A stretch of 64,000 nucleotides of DNA from Diatrype stigma. Lineage: Eukaryota > Ascomycota > Sordariomycetes > Xylariales > Diatrypaceae. The position numbers were made by a program, and so were the translations under genes. The notes beneath the pieces were generated by a model that worked only from the letters and a program-made list of their open reading frames with translations, was not told where the DNA came from and did not search any database. The stretch spans positions 1 to 64,000 of the forward strand of contig JAKJXP020000070.1 of assembly GCA_022225965.2 (NCBI GenBank), written 5' to 3'. Of the stretch, positions 31,401-41,913 are shown in pieces. Position 1 is the first letter of the stretch. The number at the start of each line of letters is the position of its first letter.

Positions 31401-33538
31401 AAATCGAACGCTACCGTAGGATGGACGAGTATTCCTCGTCCTACCAGAATTGCTTTACCGTGGCGGCTCTCGATACGCTCTGCCTGTTGATGAAAGCAAA
31501 GGTTATACCTACAAACCATATCGTATTTGTGCAGTACCTGCAAGATAGGACTGCTGATCTCGTTCGCATAAAAGCTTGCGAGTCATTGGTTGAGTTGGGC
31601 GTTTTGTCATCACCGTCCTTCCTCCGATTCTTTCTGTCCTTAATCAGTACGGACCCTTCTCCGTTCGTTCGCGATCGCCTATTCAAAGTTTTATGCCGCG
31701 GTCTTGCGGGCATTGCATTCGGGGAAAATGCAGTAGAAGACAAAACGCCCGAGCAGCCCACAGAAGACGGCTTGATTGTGGAACAGGAGAACACGGATCT
31801 AGAGACAATAAAGAAGATGAAGGCCCGCAAAGAAGATTTCACGGCTGCCCTCGCAGCACTGAAAGAGGAAGTCAGAGACGATGAGCAACTGCCAGAAGCT
31901 ATCTGGGACGCTTTGGACTCGCCGATCTTGACGGTTGCCGAACGGATCAACCTGCTAGAGTTATGCTCCCTCCTAGTCGATGAAGAGTACTCCTTGCCTC
32001 TCAAATTCAAGTACCCTGTTTATTGGACAGTGTCACGGGGCGAGAGGAACCGGAACAAGTGCATCGTAGACTTCAAGCGCCATTTCAGAACGGTATCCCG
32101 CAAGACATATGCAACTCAGCCACTTCCACCACCCCCTAAGCCCGAACCCAAACGGACGATCACTCTGAACCTCAACAAAGCTCCTAGCTTCAGCAGTAAC
32201 AAAACCGTTGCTGCGCCCGCCGTTCCCCAATCTTCACCGCAACCGACTGTTGCGCCAAAGATATCAGTACCTAATGCCACACCAAAACCGGTTACGAAGC
32301 CAGTCGCGGCAAAAACAACCACGACAAAACCAGTCGCTGCAAAACCAGTCGCTGCAAAACCAGTCGCTGCAAAACCAGTCACTGCAAAGCCAGTCACTGC
32401 CAAGCCTACCACCGCGAAGCTAGTTACGGCGAAATTGCCTACGCCAAAACCGGCTGCGGCAAAACCAGTTCCTATTGCAAAGCCTGCGGTGAATGTTGCA
32501 AAGTCTAGGGATACGACGCCGACGGTCAACGCAGGAGGTCCATCTACTACCGGACCACACAGAGATAGTATATCTGTTCAAACTCCCCTACGGCCTACAA
32601 TCGAGCTTCCACGATCAGATGCCAAAACCGCTGTACCTAAGACCAACGGGAACAGTGCCCCATCTGTTCCAAAGCTCCCCAAAACTCTCAAACGGGCTAG
32701 TACAGAGAGCGAAAGCGGCCGGCCAACGAAGATTATCAAGCTCAATACCTCGAAGATTCCTGCCAGTGCCCTAGAACGCTTCCAAAGTTCCAAACCAAAG
32801 CCAAAATTGAGTAAACCCAAGAAGGTCGTGACTGTGAAATTCAAGGCCTGGGATAAGTTGCAACCTCGCCAAAACACTCCGGTAACTGGCTCGATCCGGG
32901 CGACTCCCAAAAGCAAGAACCCTGCAGATCAGAGAAATAACAACGGTCTGAAACTACCAAGCACTTCTATGCCAGCTACAAGTGCTTCTACTAAGAACAA
33001 CGGACCTCCTTCCGCGTCCCCATCTTTGCCCACGTCGCAGGCATCAAGCACACTTTCCCTTGCCTCCAAATCCTCTCAGGCATCATCTCAGATGCCTTCG
33101 CAGCTAAGGAAGGACCTTAAGGACAGCAGGGAGGGCAGGGAAGGCAAGGCGATCAAGGAAGGCAAGGGGGGCAAGGAAGTCAAGGAGAGTAGGGACAGCA
33201 AGGACAGCAGGGACAACAAGGACAACAAGGACAGCAGGGACAACAGAGATAGCAGAGACAACAGGGACAGCAGGGACAGCAGGGACAGCAGGGACAACAG
33301 GGACAACAGGGACAGGGACAACAGGGACAGCAGAGACGGCAAGCCTCGGAAGCCACTCCCAGACCCAGGTCGCAGGCCACTTCCGGATATGCGCAAGCCG
33401 CTACCATCTGCACCATACCATCACACGCCCTCGTCTTCTCACTCTCAGCCTAAGGATAATCCCACTTCAGCCCCAACGCCAACGCCAAAGGGACCTACGA
33501 AGCTCAAGATCAAGATCAAGCCTCCGGCACAACCGTGA
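28403..33538 (+). CDS. TAF2: Transcription initiation factor TFIID subunit 2 (TAF2)
   Basis: A very long single exon of 1711 aa. TAF2 is the TFIID subunit that contacts initiator DNA and is built on an M1-aminopeptidase fold. The N-terminal beta-domain (SYVVFKQSVELEIDFREKAV, then DSRYPHVYTRHSVEPGTACS) and the peptidase-like domain (ALVTAVDYFVLTFGRYPFES) are clear. The zinc motif HExxH is replaced by HALAS in TLVHALASQWFGV, so the protein should be catalytically dead, as expected for TAF2. HEAT-like helices follow to about residue 1240. The last 470 residues or so are disordered: five exact 15-bp units encoding KPVAA (32326-32400), Ser/Thr/Pro-rich blocks, and an Arg/Lys-Asp-Ser/Asn repeat tract (33180-33345). 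The end is basic. Not likely to be anything else. Confidence 0.95.
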   Translation: MPGIVEPEPAPEVDADASPPVAELPVDSTPPRSYVVFKQSVELEIDFREKAVHGRSNLTIALTGDVSEVFIDARQCDIDVKQIKVSNCDVAAYYKDPCDCITTPDTYQWSAPQWGLRKSRMGPLLHHKRKEVSAIDHDIKCCTPVDGALRVRLPSGRDIRLKNKDAPKSDQTDHIINPDDSVSMCTVSVPFKLKNTADGLHFVGVDEADSRYPHVYTRHSVEPGTACSIFPCIDDTGSRNSWKISVTCPRTVGDAFHQALATQQQFKGSAVVAGSRKRKHGDDEPVRSHYSLTEEDKLLEMTVVCAGFLTNEVITEDETKKTMTFEIDKNKAAKHVGFAVGPFEHVDLWSEFRTEEDDVKLGVSAAKVHGYCLPGRAEEVRNTCAALVTAVDYFVLTFGRYPFESYKVCFVDDMIEETVSLCAFSLCSSRLLYPREIIDFELDTTRTLVHALASQWFGVNVVPNQKSDIWLIVGIAWFMTDQFIKFLCGNNEFRFRMKESADKLVKLDIGRPSLQDLGEHLYLGDFEIDFMNLKAPLVLFILDRRLSKSSSSAGLTRIISKMVGKANTSVQASDEILMSEHFRKACEKTGGNRLDTFWSQWITGSGCPRFDVYQRFNKKRLCVEMTIRQVQDIAAAKKRTLRKEDFWKDVREEKNEVYAAELQHCFTGPMTIRIHEADGTPYEHIVDIREDQAKSAKFEIPYNTKYKRLKRNRRQREKQIASNAKGNEDGQEEAKVHFLGDVLQQPEEMDEWSLRDWDDETESKMDQESYEWIRMDADFEWVCDMKTNLPPYMYVSQLQQDRDVVAQQDSMLYLDRSFAQVGPHPLVSTILTRTIVDKTYFYGIRTMAVDVLPRHAVKDLNWVGLVHLQKTFQHFFCHPGTSTPLPNNFLDKRQYFVQCAIPDAIARIRGDDGHCPKEARRFLLEQLRENNNADNVYSDQLYICKLIKALATCQIPDEEKVKKHMSTSFADGDADGDGEDEDDEPVDTEPQEFRELALEEIERYRRMDEYSSSYQNCFTVAALDTLCLLMKAKVIPTNHIVFVQYLQDRTADLVRIKACESLVELGVLSSPSFLRFFLSLISTDPSPFVRDRLFKVLCRGLAGIAFGENAVEDKTPEQPTEDGLIVEQENTDLETIKKMKARKEDFTAALAALKEEVRDDEQLPEAIWDALDSPILTVAERINLLELCSLLVDEEYSLPLKFKYPVYWTVSRGERNRNKCIVDFKRHFRTVSRKTYATQPLPPPPKPEPKRTITLNLNKAPSFSSNKTVAAPAVPQSSPQPTVAPKISVPNATPKPVTKPVAAKTTTTKPVAAKPVAAKPVAAKPVTAKPVTAKPTTAKLVTAKLPTPKPAAAKPVPIAKPAVNVAKSRDTTPTVNAGGPSTTGPHRDSISVQTPLRPTIELPRSDAKTAVPKTNGNSAPSVPKLPKTLKRASTESESGRPTKIIKLNTSKIPASALERFQSSKPKPKLSKPKKVVTVKFKAWDKLQPRQNTPVTGSIRATPKSKNPADQRNNNGLKLPSTSMPATSASTKNNGPPSASPSLPTSQASSTLSLASKSSQASSQMPSQLRKDLKDSREGREGKAIKEGKGGKEVKESRDSKDSRDNKDNKDSRDNRDSRDNRDSRDSRDSRDNRDNRDRDNRDSRDGKPRKPLPDPGRRPLPDMRKPLPSAPYHHTPSSSHSQPKDNPTSAPTPTPKGPTKLKIKIKPPAQP
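32326..32400 (+). repeat. Five tandem 15-bp units within TAF2
   Basis: The unit AAAACCAGTCGCTGC is repeated at 15-bp spacing, the last copies with single-base changes. It keeps frame and encodes Lys-Pro-Val-Ala/Thr-Ala repeats. Confidence 0.9.
33180..33345 (+). repeat. Degenerate 6/9-bp repeat tract within TAF2 encoding charged dipeptides
   Basis: GACAGCAGG and GACAACAGG units alternate and encode Asp-Ser/Asn-Arg/Lys repeats. The antisense reads as poly-Leu/Ser, which is an artefact. Confidence 0.85.
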
Positions 33539-34706
33539 GCAGGGTCGACTTTGTTGAAGGCCTGTCTTTCTTCTCATCTCCCTAAGCAGCTTCTTCTACT
33601 TTATCTTTAATTTTCCCCGTCCTGGTTTCGTGATTGGTCGCATCCGTCAAGGCTCAAAGCAAAGGTCTCGACCTCCTGAAGGTTTTCCGGGTGCTACAAA
33701 GTGCCGCCGCGTTTGACTTTGCATAGCATTGGCGTTTTCCCGGTATGCTGTTTCTCCCAGTAATCAAAAAGGGGAAGCATTGAATTTAGAACTACCCATC
33801 ACACCACACCACCAGAGGTCAGGCAGATAGTTTGATATCCGCAGTAAAAGCCCCAGGTGGTGGTGTGTGGTATTGGAGCAACGCGATATCCTTATTTGTT
33901 TGTTGATTTGCCTTGAGTGGTCATTGATGGACGGACGGACGGGCTGAGGTGCCGGTGCCAGTGCCCTTCAGGGAGGGAAAGGGGTGCGGATGGTCGATGG
34001 ATGGATGCGCGCGTCGAGGGCGTCGAGCGCCGGGTTTCGGGCTTTGTATAGTAGCAACCAACTTATATCTAGCGCGACTCGAGATTTGCGAATGACCAAA
34101 TTGTCAATACAGAACTTTGTGTGCGAAGCATATATGGATTGATTGATGATGAACTTCTCTTCCCTGGCGGCCAGTAGGAAGAACTCTTCTTCATTCACTC
34201 TCATCTATACCTAGTATCTCTGCAAGCCTGACTGGACTGAGCCTTGACTTTCCTACCTCGGCGTTCGACGCTGTATAGTTGATGTTTGTCTTCACGTTAT
34301 TACGTCGTCCCCTTTTGATGCCAAAACCAATCAATCGCTCGCTTTTGTAATCCTACCAGTATGTACCTATCGTATGCATATCCCTTTTCCCCTTTCCCCT
34401 TTTCTGCCCTTTCCACACAGCCTAAACGGCCTTTGGAGTGATCCCACAACCAGCGCGCGTAACTGGTAGACGTAATTATCCTGAAGCCCTCGCATTTTGC
34501 ATGACATGACCGGGTAATCAAGACAACAAGAATACCTGAATGGACAGAGCGACCTTTAACTCCAAAGATACCACCAACCCCTCCCTCCCTCCTGAGATCC
34601 GATCCAAAGACCCCCTTTTTCTTCTCTCCCGTTACCTCTACTTGTCCCTACCAGCCGGCCGGTCAGTCGAGTCGGTCGGTCGGTTTAGTTGGTCGGACGA
34701 TCGTTA
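33539..34706. other. Convergent intergenic region
   Basis: It holds the 3' flank of TAF2 and that of the poly-Q gene. No gene is seen; 33968-34204 and 34300-34521 have no motifs. Confidence 0.5.
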
Positions 34707-35657
34707 CTACCGCCGCCGACCACCACCGCCCCCGGCGCCGCTGACACCAATCCGCTCCTCGCGGCTCCGCGTTATGCGTCCCGGCACTTGCTGCGGTAGC
34801 TGTGGCTGGTGCTGGTGCTGCGGTGGTAGATGATGTGCCGCGCCCGGAAGAGAAGCCGACGACGACGGCGGCAGCGGCTGCTCGCTGCCCTGCCGCGACG
34901 ACGCCGCCCTCCTCGTCTGCCGCTGGTGCTCTGGCGGTTGCGATTGCGGGGGCAGCGCTGCGTCCGCGGGCGCGGTGCCGCGTTGTTGCGCTCTTTGCTG
35001 CTGCTGCTGCTGCTGCTGGGCTGCGGACGAGGGGATCTGCGTCGACCGCCCCGTGCCCCGGGCTCCGGCCAGCCGGCTCGCCAGGCTGCTGTTGCTGGTG
35101 TTGGTGGCGGGCCGCGCCTGGTGCTGGGGAGGTGGCGCGGCGGTCCGCTGTTGGCGGCTGGGGCGCGTCACGAAGGGGTCATCATCATCTTCTTCTTCCG
35201 TCGGGCCCACGTCCGCGTCTTCCATGTCCTCGTCGGCGCTGCTGCCTCGACCTCTGCTGCTGCTGCCGCCACTGCTGCTGGAGAGCGCCGGGGCAGCAGG
35301 CGGGGAGGGCAGGGCGACTTCCTCCTCGTCTTCCTCTTCTACTTCGTCGTCGTCGTCGTCGTCGTCGTCTTCTGGGTTGTGCGGGTGGGCGTGGTGGTGG
35401 CGGCGCTGCTGCTGCTGCTGCTGTTGATAGTGATGGCGCGTCGGAGGCGGGAACTGCGCGTGCGGGTGCGCGTGGAGACGGGACGATCGGGGGTGGTGGG
35501 CCTGGTGGTGGTGGTGGTGGTTGTTGTTGTTGGCCGGGGACGACGAGGGGAACTGCGCTGCTACCGCCGCCGAGGCCATGGCGGCCGCTCGCCGGTCCTC
35601 GTACGAGGCTATGTCCTCGGCTGTCAGGGTGAGCGTTGTGGGTGGTCTGCGGAGCAT
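34707..35657 (-). CDS. Low-complexity poly-Gln/poly-Asp protein of unknown function
   Basis: An uninterrupted 316-aa frame from the ATG at 35657. The first 34 residues are ordinary sequence (RRPPTTLTLTAEDIASYEDR, then Ala-rich). Next come Asn and His runs, a seven-Gln run, an Asp/Glu tract of about 20 residues, Ser-rich blocks, DPFVTRPSRQQR, SSLASRLAGARGTGR, an eight-Gln run and a basic Gly/Arg end. The homopolymers come from CAG/GTC-type codon repeats (about 34997-35019, 35344-35372 and 35406-35423). All frames on both strands are open here because of the repeats. This strand is preferred because of its standard-looking N-terminus with ATG and its composition of hydrophilic disordered protein. 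No domain is recognised. It could be a regulator or an RNA/chromatin-associated disordered protein; that is speculation. Confidence 0.55.
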   Translation of the reverse strand: MLRRPPTTLTLTAEDIASYEDRRAAAMASAAVAAQFPSSSPANNNNHHHHHQAHHPRSSRLHAHPHAQFPPPTRHHYQQQQQQQRRHHHAHPHNPEDDDDDDDDEVEEEDEEEVALPSPPAAPALSSSSGGSSSRGRGSSADEDMEDADVGPTEEEDDDDPFVTRPSRQQRTAAPPPQHQARPATNTSNSSLASRLAGARGTGRSTQIPSSAAQQQQQQQQRAQQRGTAPADAALPPQSQPPEHQRQTRRAASSRQGSEQPLPPSSSASLPGAAHHLPPQHQHQPQLPQQVPGRITRSREERIGVSGAGGGGGRRR

Positions 35658-37147
35658 GGCTGCCGGTGGTGCGTGGGCGCGCGATCTATGTGTGCGTATA
35701 TGTCTGTATGTATGTATGCATGTATATGCGCGAAGTTGGAGGAATAGGTGAGGGCGCTCGAGTATTGCTATTGTGGTTATGACGAAAACCGTGTCGCTGG
35801 ACTTGTCCTTGCGTACAATAGGTGAGGTGGGTGTGTGAGAATTGCCGGAGTTAATACTGATACTCTTTGGTGTGGTTTCCGCCTATGGTTCCCCGCGTCC
35901 AAAGGAAAAGTTCAGGCAGGAATCCTGTATATGATATTTCCACAGTCAAAAGCTCCAACAGCAGAGATGAGGCTTCCAAGTGACTAGGCGTGTGATGCAA
36001 ATAAGGATCGCACAATGGCGATGCTGTGGTTGTAGTGGGAGTGTAGCGACCTGTTACATAAGTATTTACGTATATTTACATGTATTTACATGTATTTACA
36101 GGTACAAATTTATGGATGTAGTCAACATGCGGCCTGGTTGATGCATGTGATGTTACTTAGGTATGTATGTGTGTATGTATGTGTTTTTACCCCAGTGTAC
36201 TTATTCAACAGTGTACTTCTATTGGTTGATGTCATCCCTGTAGAGGATCTGACACCCGTGTGGTACATCCACGGGTACTTGAGTAATGACCGCTTAGATA
36301 GGACATTTGGGCCAGCTATATACATGCCCCAAGTACCCTACCCACTACCAGTCATGTACATACTTTTGTATATAGTACCCACCTGTGGTTGTACATGTAC
36401 TTAGTAGCTCGATATCCGATGGTTTTGTTCCTCTCTTCAGCAAATTGAACAAACTGAGCAACCCCTATGCTACTGTAGCACATATCTGAGAACATGGAGC
36501 ATGACGAGGTCTTCGATTTGCATTGCCTTTTCACTCTTGACTCCCTGTTTGGATCTCTTCCAAAAAAGCTCTGCGATGTTCAGTCATAGCGCACATACCG
36601 CAGATACCGGTGACCGCATAGCGAGGCAATCAGGAGGTTGCTGACTACCTAGATAGTTAGCATGACTACCAGATAATGTACATGCCAGATATTGGGATGG
36701 GGATCGGATTAGAAGCCCTGCGATCATGGCTCTTCCCTGTCATGCCAGCGTCACTTCGCTGATGAAGGAGATGTGCCATGACAGGCCACGCGTGCCTAAT
36801 GCCAATCGTGAAGGGAGAAACCCTTTATGTGGTCATGGCTACCTGATTTTGGCAATATCCCGATGCCACTCTTTCTTAAGACGAAGAAGGTACGGCATGT
36901 TTGTTGCAGACAGGTTGGAATGAGAGGATTCCTTGGGAAGGTCGACTGGTGCTGCTCAACACCACCTCTAAAAAATGACTGTGTATGCTAAGTTGAAGTT
37001 ATATATAAGGGTGTCTAGACACAAGACCTACCATCCTCCTCCCAGCAGCTCGCCATAGTTGTATCTACGATCATCTATCTACCTTCTCGCTTCCTGCTCG
37101 AAAGTGCCTATTTGGTTCCCCTTCGTTAGCACACCCTTCACGTAGCC
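35658..37147. other. Intergenic region
   Basis: It contains ATTTACATGT-type short tandem repeats (about 36061-36101) and GTATGTATGTGT repeats (about 36158-36185). The right end is the SRR1-like gene promoter. No gene is seen. Confidence 0.5.
37000..37008 (+). promoter_or_regulatory. Probable TATA box of the SRR1-like gene
   Basis: TATATATAAGG sits about 145 bp upstream of the ATG at 37148. The role is inferred from position and sequence. Confidence 0.45.
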
Positions 37148-38545
37148 ATGGATATGGATGATACGCCTTCGTCTCCTGTAGCTGAAGAAGGGGTAGTCAA
37201 GTATTGGGACTATCGTCATTCCCAATACAAAGAACCCCCACGAAGCAATAAGGAATTTCAGGATTATTATGCAAAGGGCAATCCTCTTTATACCAAAGAC
37301 GGGATCGACTACCTGGAGACACACCTGGAACAACAATTGGCGAGCCAACGGATGGAGAACCCGAAGAAGGATCCGGTGAAGCTCCTGCTTCCAGGTCCCG
37401 GCCCCGGCTGGATCGACTACACGCTACGGGAATATGATTACAACCACGACAACAAGAAGGAGGTCAGGATTCAGAGGAAATTCAAACGGTGGGATAAGGA
37501 GGACCCCCTGTGAGTACTCACCTGCTACTAATAGGTCACATATACAGAAGAACCAGGACATAGCGTTGGCAAAAAGGGTTTCAAGAAAGGACAGCTAACC
37601 GGTGCTAGTGAACCATTCTGCGCAGTCATTGCCTTCAATCGCTACCAAGAGCTCCGCGACCTTACAATCCCAGCCATAACTCCGAACGGTGATGGTCGGC
37701 TCAAGTCTCCGGACGTCGCCTGTCCGCTGGTTGTAAATCTTCCCAACTACAAACCTCTGGCGGAAGCTTACGTGGAAGCCCCTGACACCTTATGGGAAGA
37801 GCATAAGAAAAATTGGGAGGCGAGCGCCCTTTGCAAGACAATCGAACAGAAGATCAGGGATTCCGCCATCTCACCGGCGGCGAGCAAGATCGTTTGCTTC
37901 GGCCTAGGCATCTTTGCGACGTTGGCTGAGGAACTCCGAGAGCCGATCCCACGAGCGAATCTAACTTCAGAGCCCGTGTGGAAGTACAGAACACGCCGAA
38001 TGGTGACGCAGCACGCTGCCGCATTGACGATGCAAAAGGTTCTACAGGAGACTCGCGGGAAAGTCGAACTCATTGCCCAGGAGCCAGATTATGACGCGGA
38101 TACCATGAGGATCCTGGAGAAAGAAGGCTTCGAGGTCATCAAGGGACACGGCGCCCGCGGGTTCACGAGGGTGGACGAAAACACCCTGGTCTTCACCGTT
38201 GACAACGACGCTCCGGTCAAACAGGTCGTGGCGGATATCGCGAGCCCTGCCGCCATGATTTGGACCCCACCAAAACCTCTCAGAGCAGATGAGGATGATT
38301 GGGAATTGACAGGTAACAACTACGAGCCGTAAGTCTATTGCCCCTCGCCTTGTCCCCCCAGCCCCCTTTCCTACCGCATGTACCTAGACCGAGCTGATCA
38401 AAACCAAAGTACTTGGATTGGGGACACCGACTCTCCTCGAACAAGAGCGTTGGAAGCAAGATGCCGAGAGATCCCCTTCACAGGAGAGGAAGACAATATA
38501 TTATTCAACCCGTTGACCCTCTTTGTGCGTGAGAATGGCCGCTGA
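37148..38545 (+). CDS. SRR1-like domain protein
   Basis: Three exons, 37148-37509, 37609-38328 and 38410-38545 (405 aa). The N-terminal 120 residues are charged (KYWDYRHSQYKEPPRSNKEF). The SRR1-like domain occupies about residues 210-345: IVCFGLGIFATLAEELREPI, RRMVTQHAAALTMQKVL, AQEPDYDADTMRILEKEGFE, and NTLVFTVDND followed by PAAMIWTPPK. These match the family core of glycine-loop, QHAA, DP-like and fLe motifs. Exon 3 adds WIGDTDSPRTRALEARCREI and ends at TGA 38543-38545. In plants and animals SRR1 proteins are linked to circadian regulation. In filamentous fungi they form a lineage-expanded family without settled function. A Rossmann-like fold is expected; no substrate can be given. Confidence 0.85.
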
Positions 38546-40462
38546 GGTTCTCTTATACACTTAGATCTGTTTGCAAGGAAGCGGGATATATTTGCATACC
38601 ACCCCCTTGTTTCTTAGCCATGCGTGGATTTTGTCAAGTGGTCTCTAGCAGGGTGCTGAGCCCTTCCGGAACATTACTGTTCAGAAATTGCCTACCCCTG
38701 GCTAGAATGTAAAGCTTCAATAGCCCAATCCCTTATAGCTCCTAGATAGATGCCCGCACGGCATGTTACCTTCTATATAATACAACACTCATTAGAATCC
38801 ATTCAGAGGTTGACCGTTGTATCTTGACAATATGTTTAGTACTCTGGGACTGGTCAGTGCAACCAAAATACACTGTACTCGCTCTTTTTCTGTTGTGGCA
38901 AGCGTTTGCTTTGGTTTAGGAGTTGTTGTCAGAAGGAAATGAGGTTATGGGTGCATCCACTGTGAGAAAGAATCTGAAAGAAGTGACAATGTCTGAATGA
39001 GTCTCGAAAATCACAGGATTCCATGGGGATATCTATATATCATGTCCTGTATTAAGTAGTCGCTTTTTTGAGATAGCTGCCCAACAGACAGTTACGATAT
39101 TTTAGGCCGAGATCTCCTGCCAAGATTACCCCTGAAATGCGAATCTCGGGCAGTTTTGACGGGTGCCAAGGCCCAATGCTTTCACCTAAAAACACTCCTC
39201 GTAATGAGTTGTACACAGGAATCAAGAAGAGCGCAGCCGTTTTCTTATCACAAATACCAAGGAGTATGCAAAAAAAGACATCCTCGCCGAACTAGAGAAA
39301 TGCGAAAGACGAAGTTCTACTGCTTCAGATAAACCCAGAAGAATTGCGTTACTCTGAATTGCAGTCTATCTGTCACTACGCTACGAAGTATCCATCGCGA
39401 GTCAAGTTTCGCCTTCGATGGCTCACGGGATGCGGTGGAGATTATTACACCGGTGTATCTCAACAAAACGGTGGTGGCTTTCACGGCGATGAGAATTACA
39501 GCTCCCCCTCCCCGCCCCCTGATTCGTTATCTACCTTTCGGGGCATTATGCTACCAAAGTAAAACGAGTCTTTCCCCAGGCTGAGTGGTAAATGCGTCAG
39601 CGATATTGAGAACTAATTGCCAGTAAGCCAAGTAGTTATTGGTTGCGATGCCGTCAATCCCCAAACCCCCTCTCCTATTCAATGATGTATCGTATGAGGT
39701 AATGTTCCTCCCCCGGACTATGGAACCGGGTCCTTAGTGGTGTATGAGCCGATGATTGGCAAGTAAGGATGGGCATAGATGATAAAAGAGGACTAAGTAT
39801 GTGTGGTCAAAAATAGAGTTCCGTAGCTGAAGGTCCAAGTTACATACTTAGTAGCGAACGCGGCCGGGGAACTGACTGAGAATCGCTTGGGTGGTTGTGG
39901 TGGAGTGAGGTCATCATAAGCAGACGGCAGGGGCCTACGTTCGTTTGCCTTGAATGCACCACATGCAAGATCCTGACGTCGATCGCCTACTAGTTTAGTA
40001 GATAAGGTATAGGTAAAGGTAAAGGTAAAGGCAAACCAGAAGAGAGCATTTCGGCTCCGAGGGGGCGGCAACAGTTCATCTACCCCGGATTCATTACTCG
40101 TGGCATCTGGGGCCCCCTAGTAATAACGTGCCTAAAGCCATACTGCTGCTAGTGAGTGGTATTTATACCTCCTCAATACTAAACCTATTCCGGACCGTAG
40201 ATCTTCCCCACCTACTGAAGAGCTAACTCCACCCACTAAAGGGCTAACTCCACCCACTAAAGCCGTACTTATCCCGTTCTGGTTATTTATTTGCAGTACT
40301 GCTGCTATTATTTTATTATTATTATATTAACGCGTTTTTAAAGCTGTATTTATTAATTGTTTAAAAGGTTTCTTCCAACTTAAAATTCCTTCCTTTTACA
40401 ACTTCAAACAAACCACTTCATACAAGATTCGATTCCACCCCTTCTGCAACTTCCGATTCCTT

Positions 40463-40610
40463 CAATTGCAACGCCTGCAATTGCGGTGCGCCTGCAATTG
40501 CTATGCGCCTTTAATTGCAACGCCTTTAATTGCAACGCCTGCAATTGCTATGCGCCTGCAATTACTGTACGCCTGCAATTGCAACGCCTTTAATTCTAAG
40601 CGTTTTGGCT
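40463..40610. repeat. Imperfect 15-17-bp repeat array containing CAATTGC
   Basis: About nine variants of GCCTGCAATTGCAAC, GCCTTTAATTGCAAC and GCGCCTGCAATTGCTAT run head to tail. The units vary in length and sequence, suggesting an old array. Confidence 0.75.
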
Positions 40611-40718
40611 AACGGTAATTCCTAGAATTAACAGTCTTTTTGTTCCCATACAATTGCAATATGCCAAATAAGTCAGTTCTAACGTTTTATTAACGTACCA
40701 GCCAGGTCAATTATTGCA

Positions 40719-40760
40719 CCTGCTATTAATTTCCTGCTATTAATTTCCTGCTATTAATTT
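40719..40760. repeat. Three tandem 14-bp units
   Basis: CCTGCTATTAATTT occurs three times without spacing, followed by a diverged copy with CAATTGCCG. Confidence 0.9.
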
Positions 40761-41913
40761 CCTGCAATTGCCGTTAATTTCATCGCACTTATATACACTT
40801 CTTTAACGGCCAATGCCCTTTAAGGCTATTCCTACCGGACTACAGTACAAATTGCCTCGCTGGATTTTACTTGGTTGTTTTTTAACATTAACCTAATGCT
40901 GACTTAAATGTATTAATAGGATTTCCTTCCTTTCGACCTTCCTTTTTTCCGACCTTCCTTTTTTCCGACGACCTATCTACGTTCCTTCCCACCATTTCTG
41001 TTCCAACGCCTTCATTCCGGACGAGTGCCCCCCCATATAACTTAGGTGAGAAAATTCTTCCGGACCTTGAAAATTTTGACTTGGGAACTAATTGTGTATC
41101 GATAAGCAGTATTCGACGCGTCCCTTCTTCGAATTCGAATACGGTATTGTGTGGGTGGGTATTAGGGTTGGGTAGGTGGGTGGAGGAGGGAGGAGGCTGT
41201 TGCGACAGCAACAGGTAAGTATAGGGGGGATTTGGGTGGGGATTAGGTGGGAACAGGGGACGCTAGTACTAGTTAGCGTCCTTAGTTTTTCTCCATAATT
41301 CCCTTCCCAAATAGGGAAGGTCGAGGAGGTATAAACATAACCCTGCTAGTGTGCATAGTTACATTCCGAGTGGAACTTTTCCCATTTATGATGCGGTGGC
41401 TAGCCAAAAGCAATTGATCCATAGATCGACACGCAAAAATGCTTGAACGGGAAAGTGGTTGTAATGTGTTGTGGAATATATTAAACGACAAGTTACAGAA
41501 CTCGCTCGCTCTCATACTCATTAGAAATACCTAAACTCATGACTATGTAAAAACTCAGGTGTTAAAGTGCAGTGCAACAGACTGACTCCAAACTAGACGT
41601 GCTGTGTTCCGTCGTACTGTGTTCCGTTGTTGAGTCTGCTGCTGCTGCTGTTGCTGTTGCTGTTATTGCTGCTGTTATTGTTGTTTGTTATTTGTTGCGT
41701 GATATCCATCTCACTCCAGGTCCCTTGCTCCGGAACTTCGACATCAAGTTCCGTAAGTATTCTGACCAATCTCATCGCTTCATCACCCGTCAATTCTGCC
41801 GGTGACTTCGTGAAACCCCTAGAGTTTAATGCTCAACCAAGTCTTGAATGACTCGATTAGCCTGTCCGTTGTATGTATGACACACCACACACCCACCATC
41901 GTCTTATCTCATC

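Larger units (their letters stand above)
38546..41913. other. Large gene-free region with A+T-rich, repeat-bearing core
   Basis: 3.4 kb without a supported gene. It holds tandem copies of a 21-bp sequence with GCTAACTCCACCCACTAAAG (about 40209-40262), an A+T-rich stretch (about 40300-40900) with two repeat arrays, an 8-bp-arm hairpin at 41258-41281 and a GCTGTT-type microsatellite at about 41636-41700. It looks like the remains of inserted elements, but no open frame or end repeats could be recognised. Confidence 0.5.

Noticed and set aside
33088..33416. Minus-strand frames rich in Leu-Ser or Cys-Pro repeats
   Set aside because: Antisense of the Asp-Ser-Arg repeat tract of TAF2.
34802..35747. 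Three plus-strand frames across the poly-Q gene
   Set aside because: Open only because of trinucleotide repeats; composition is poly-Cys/Leu/Arg/Val and not protein-like.
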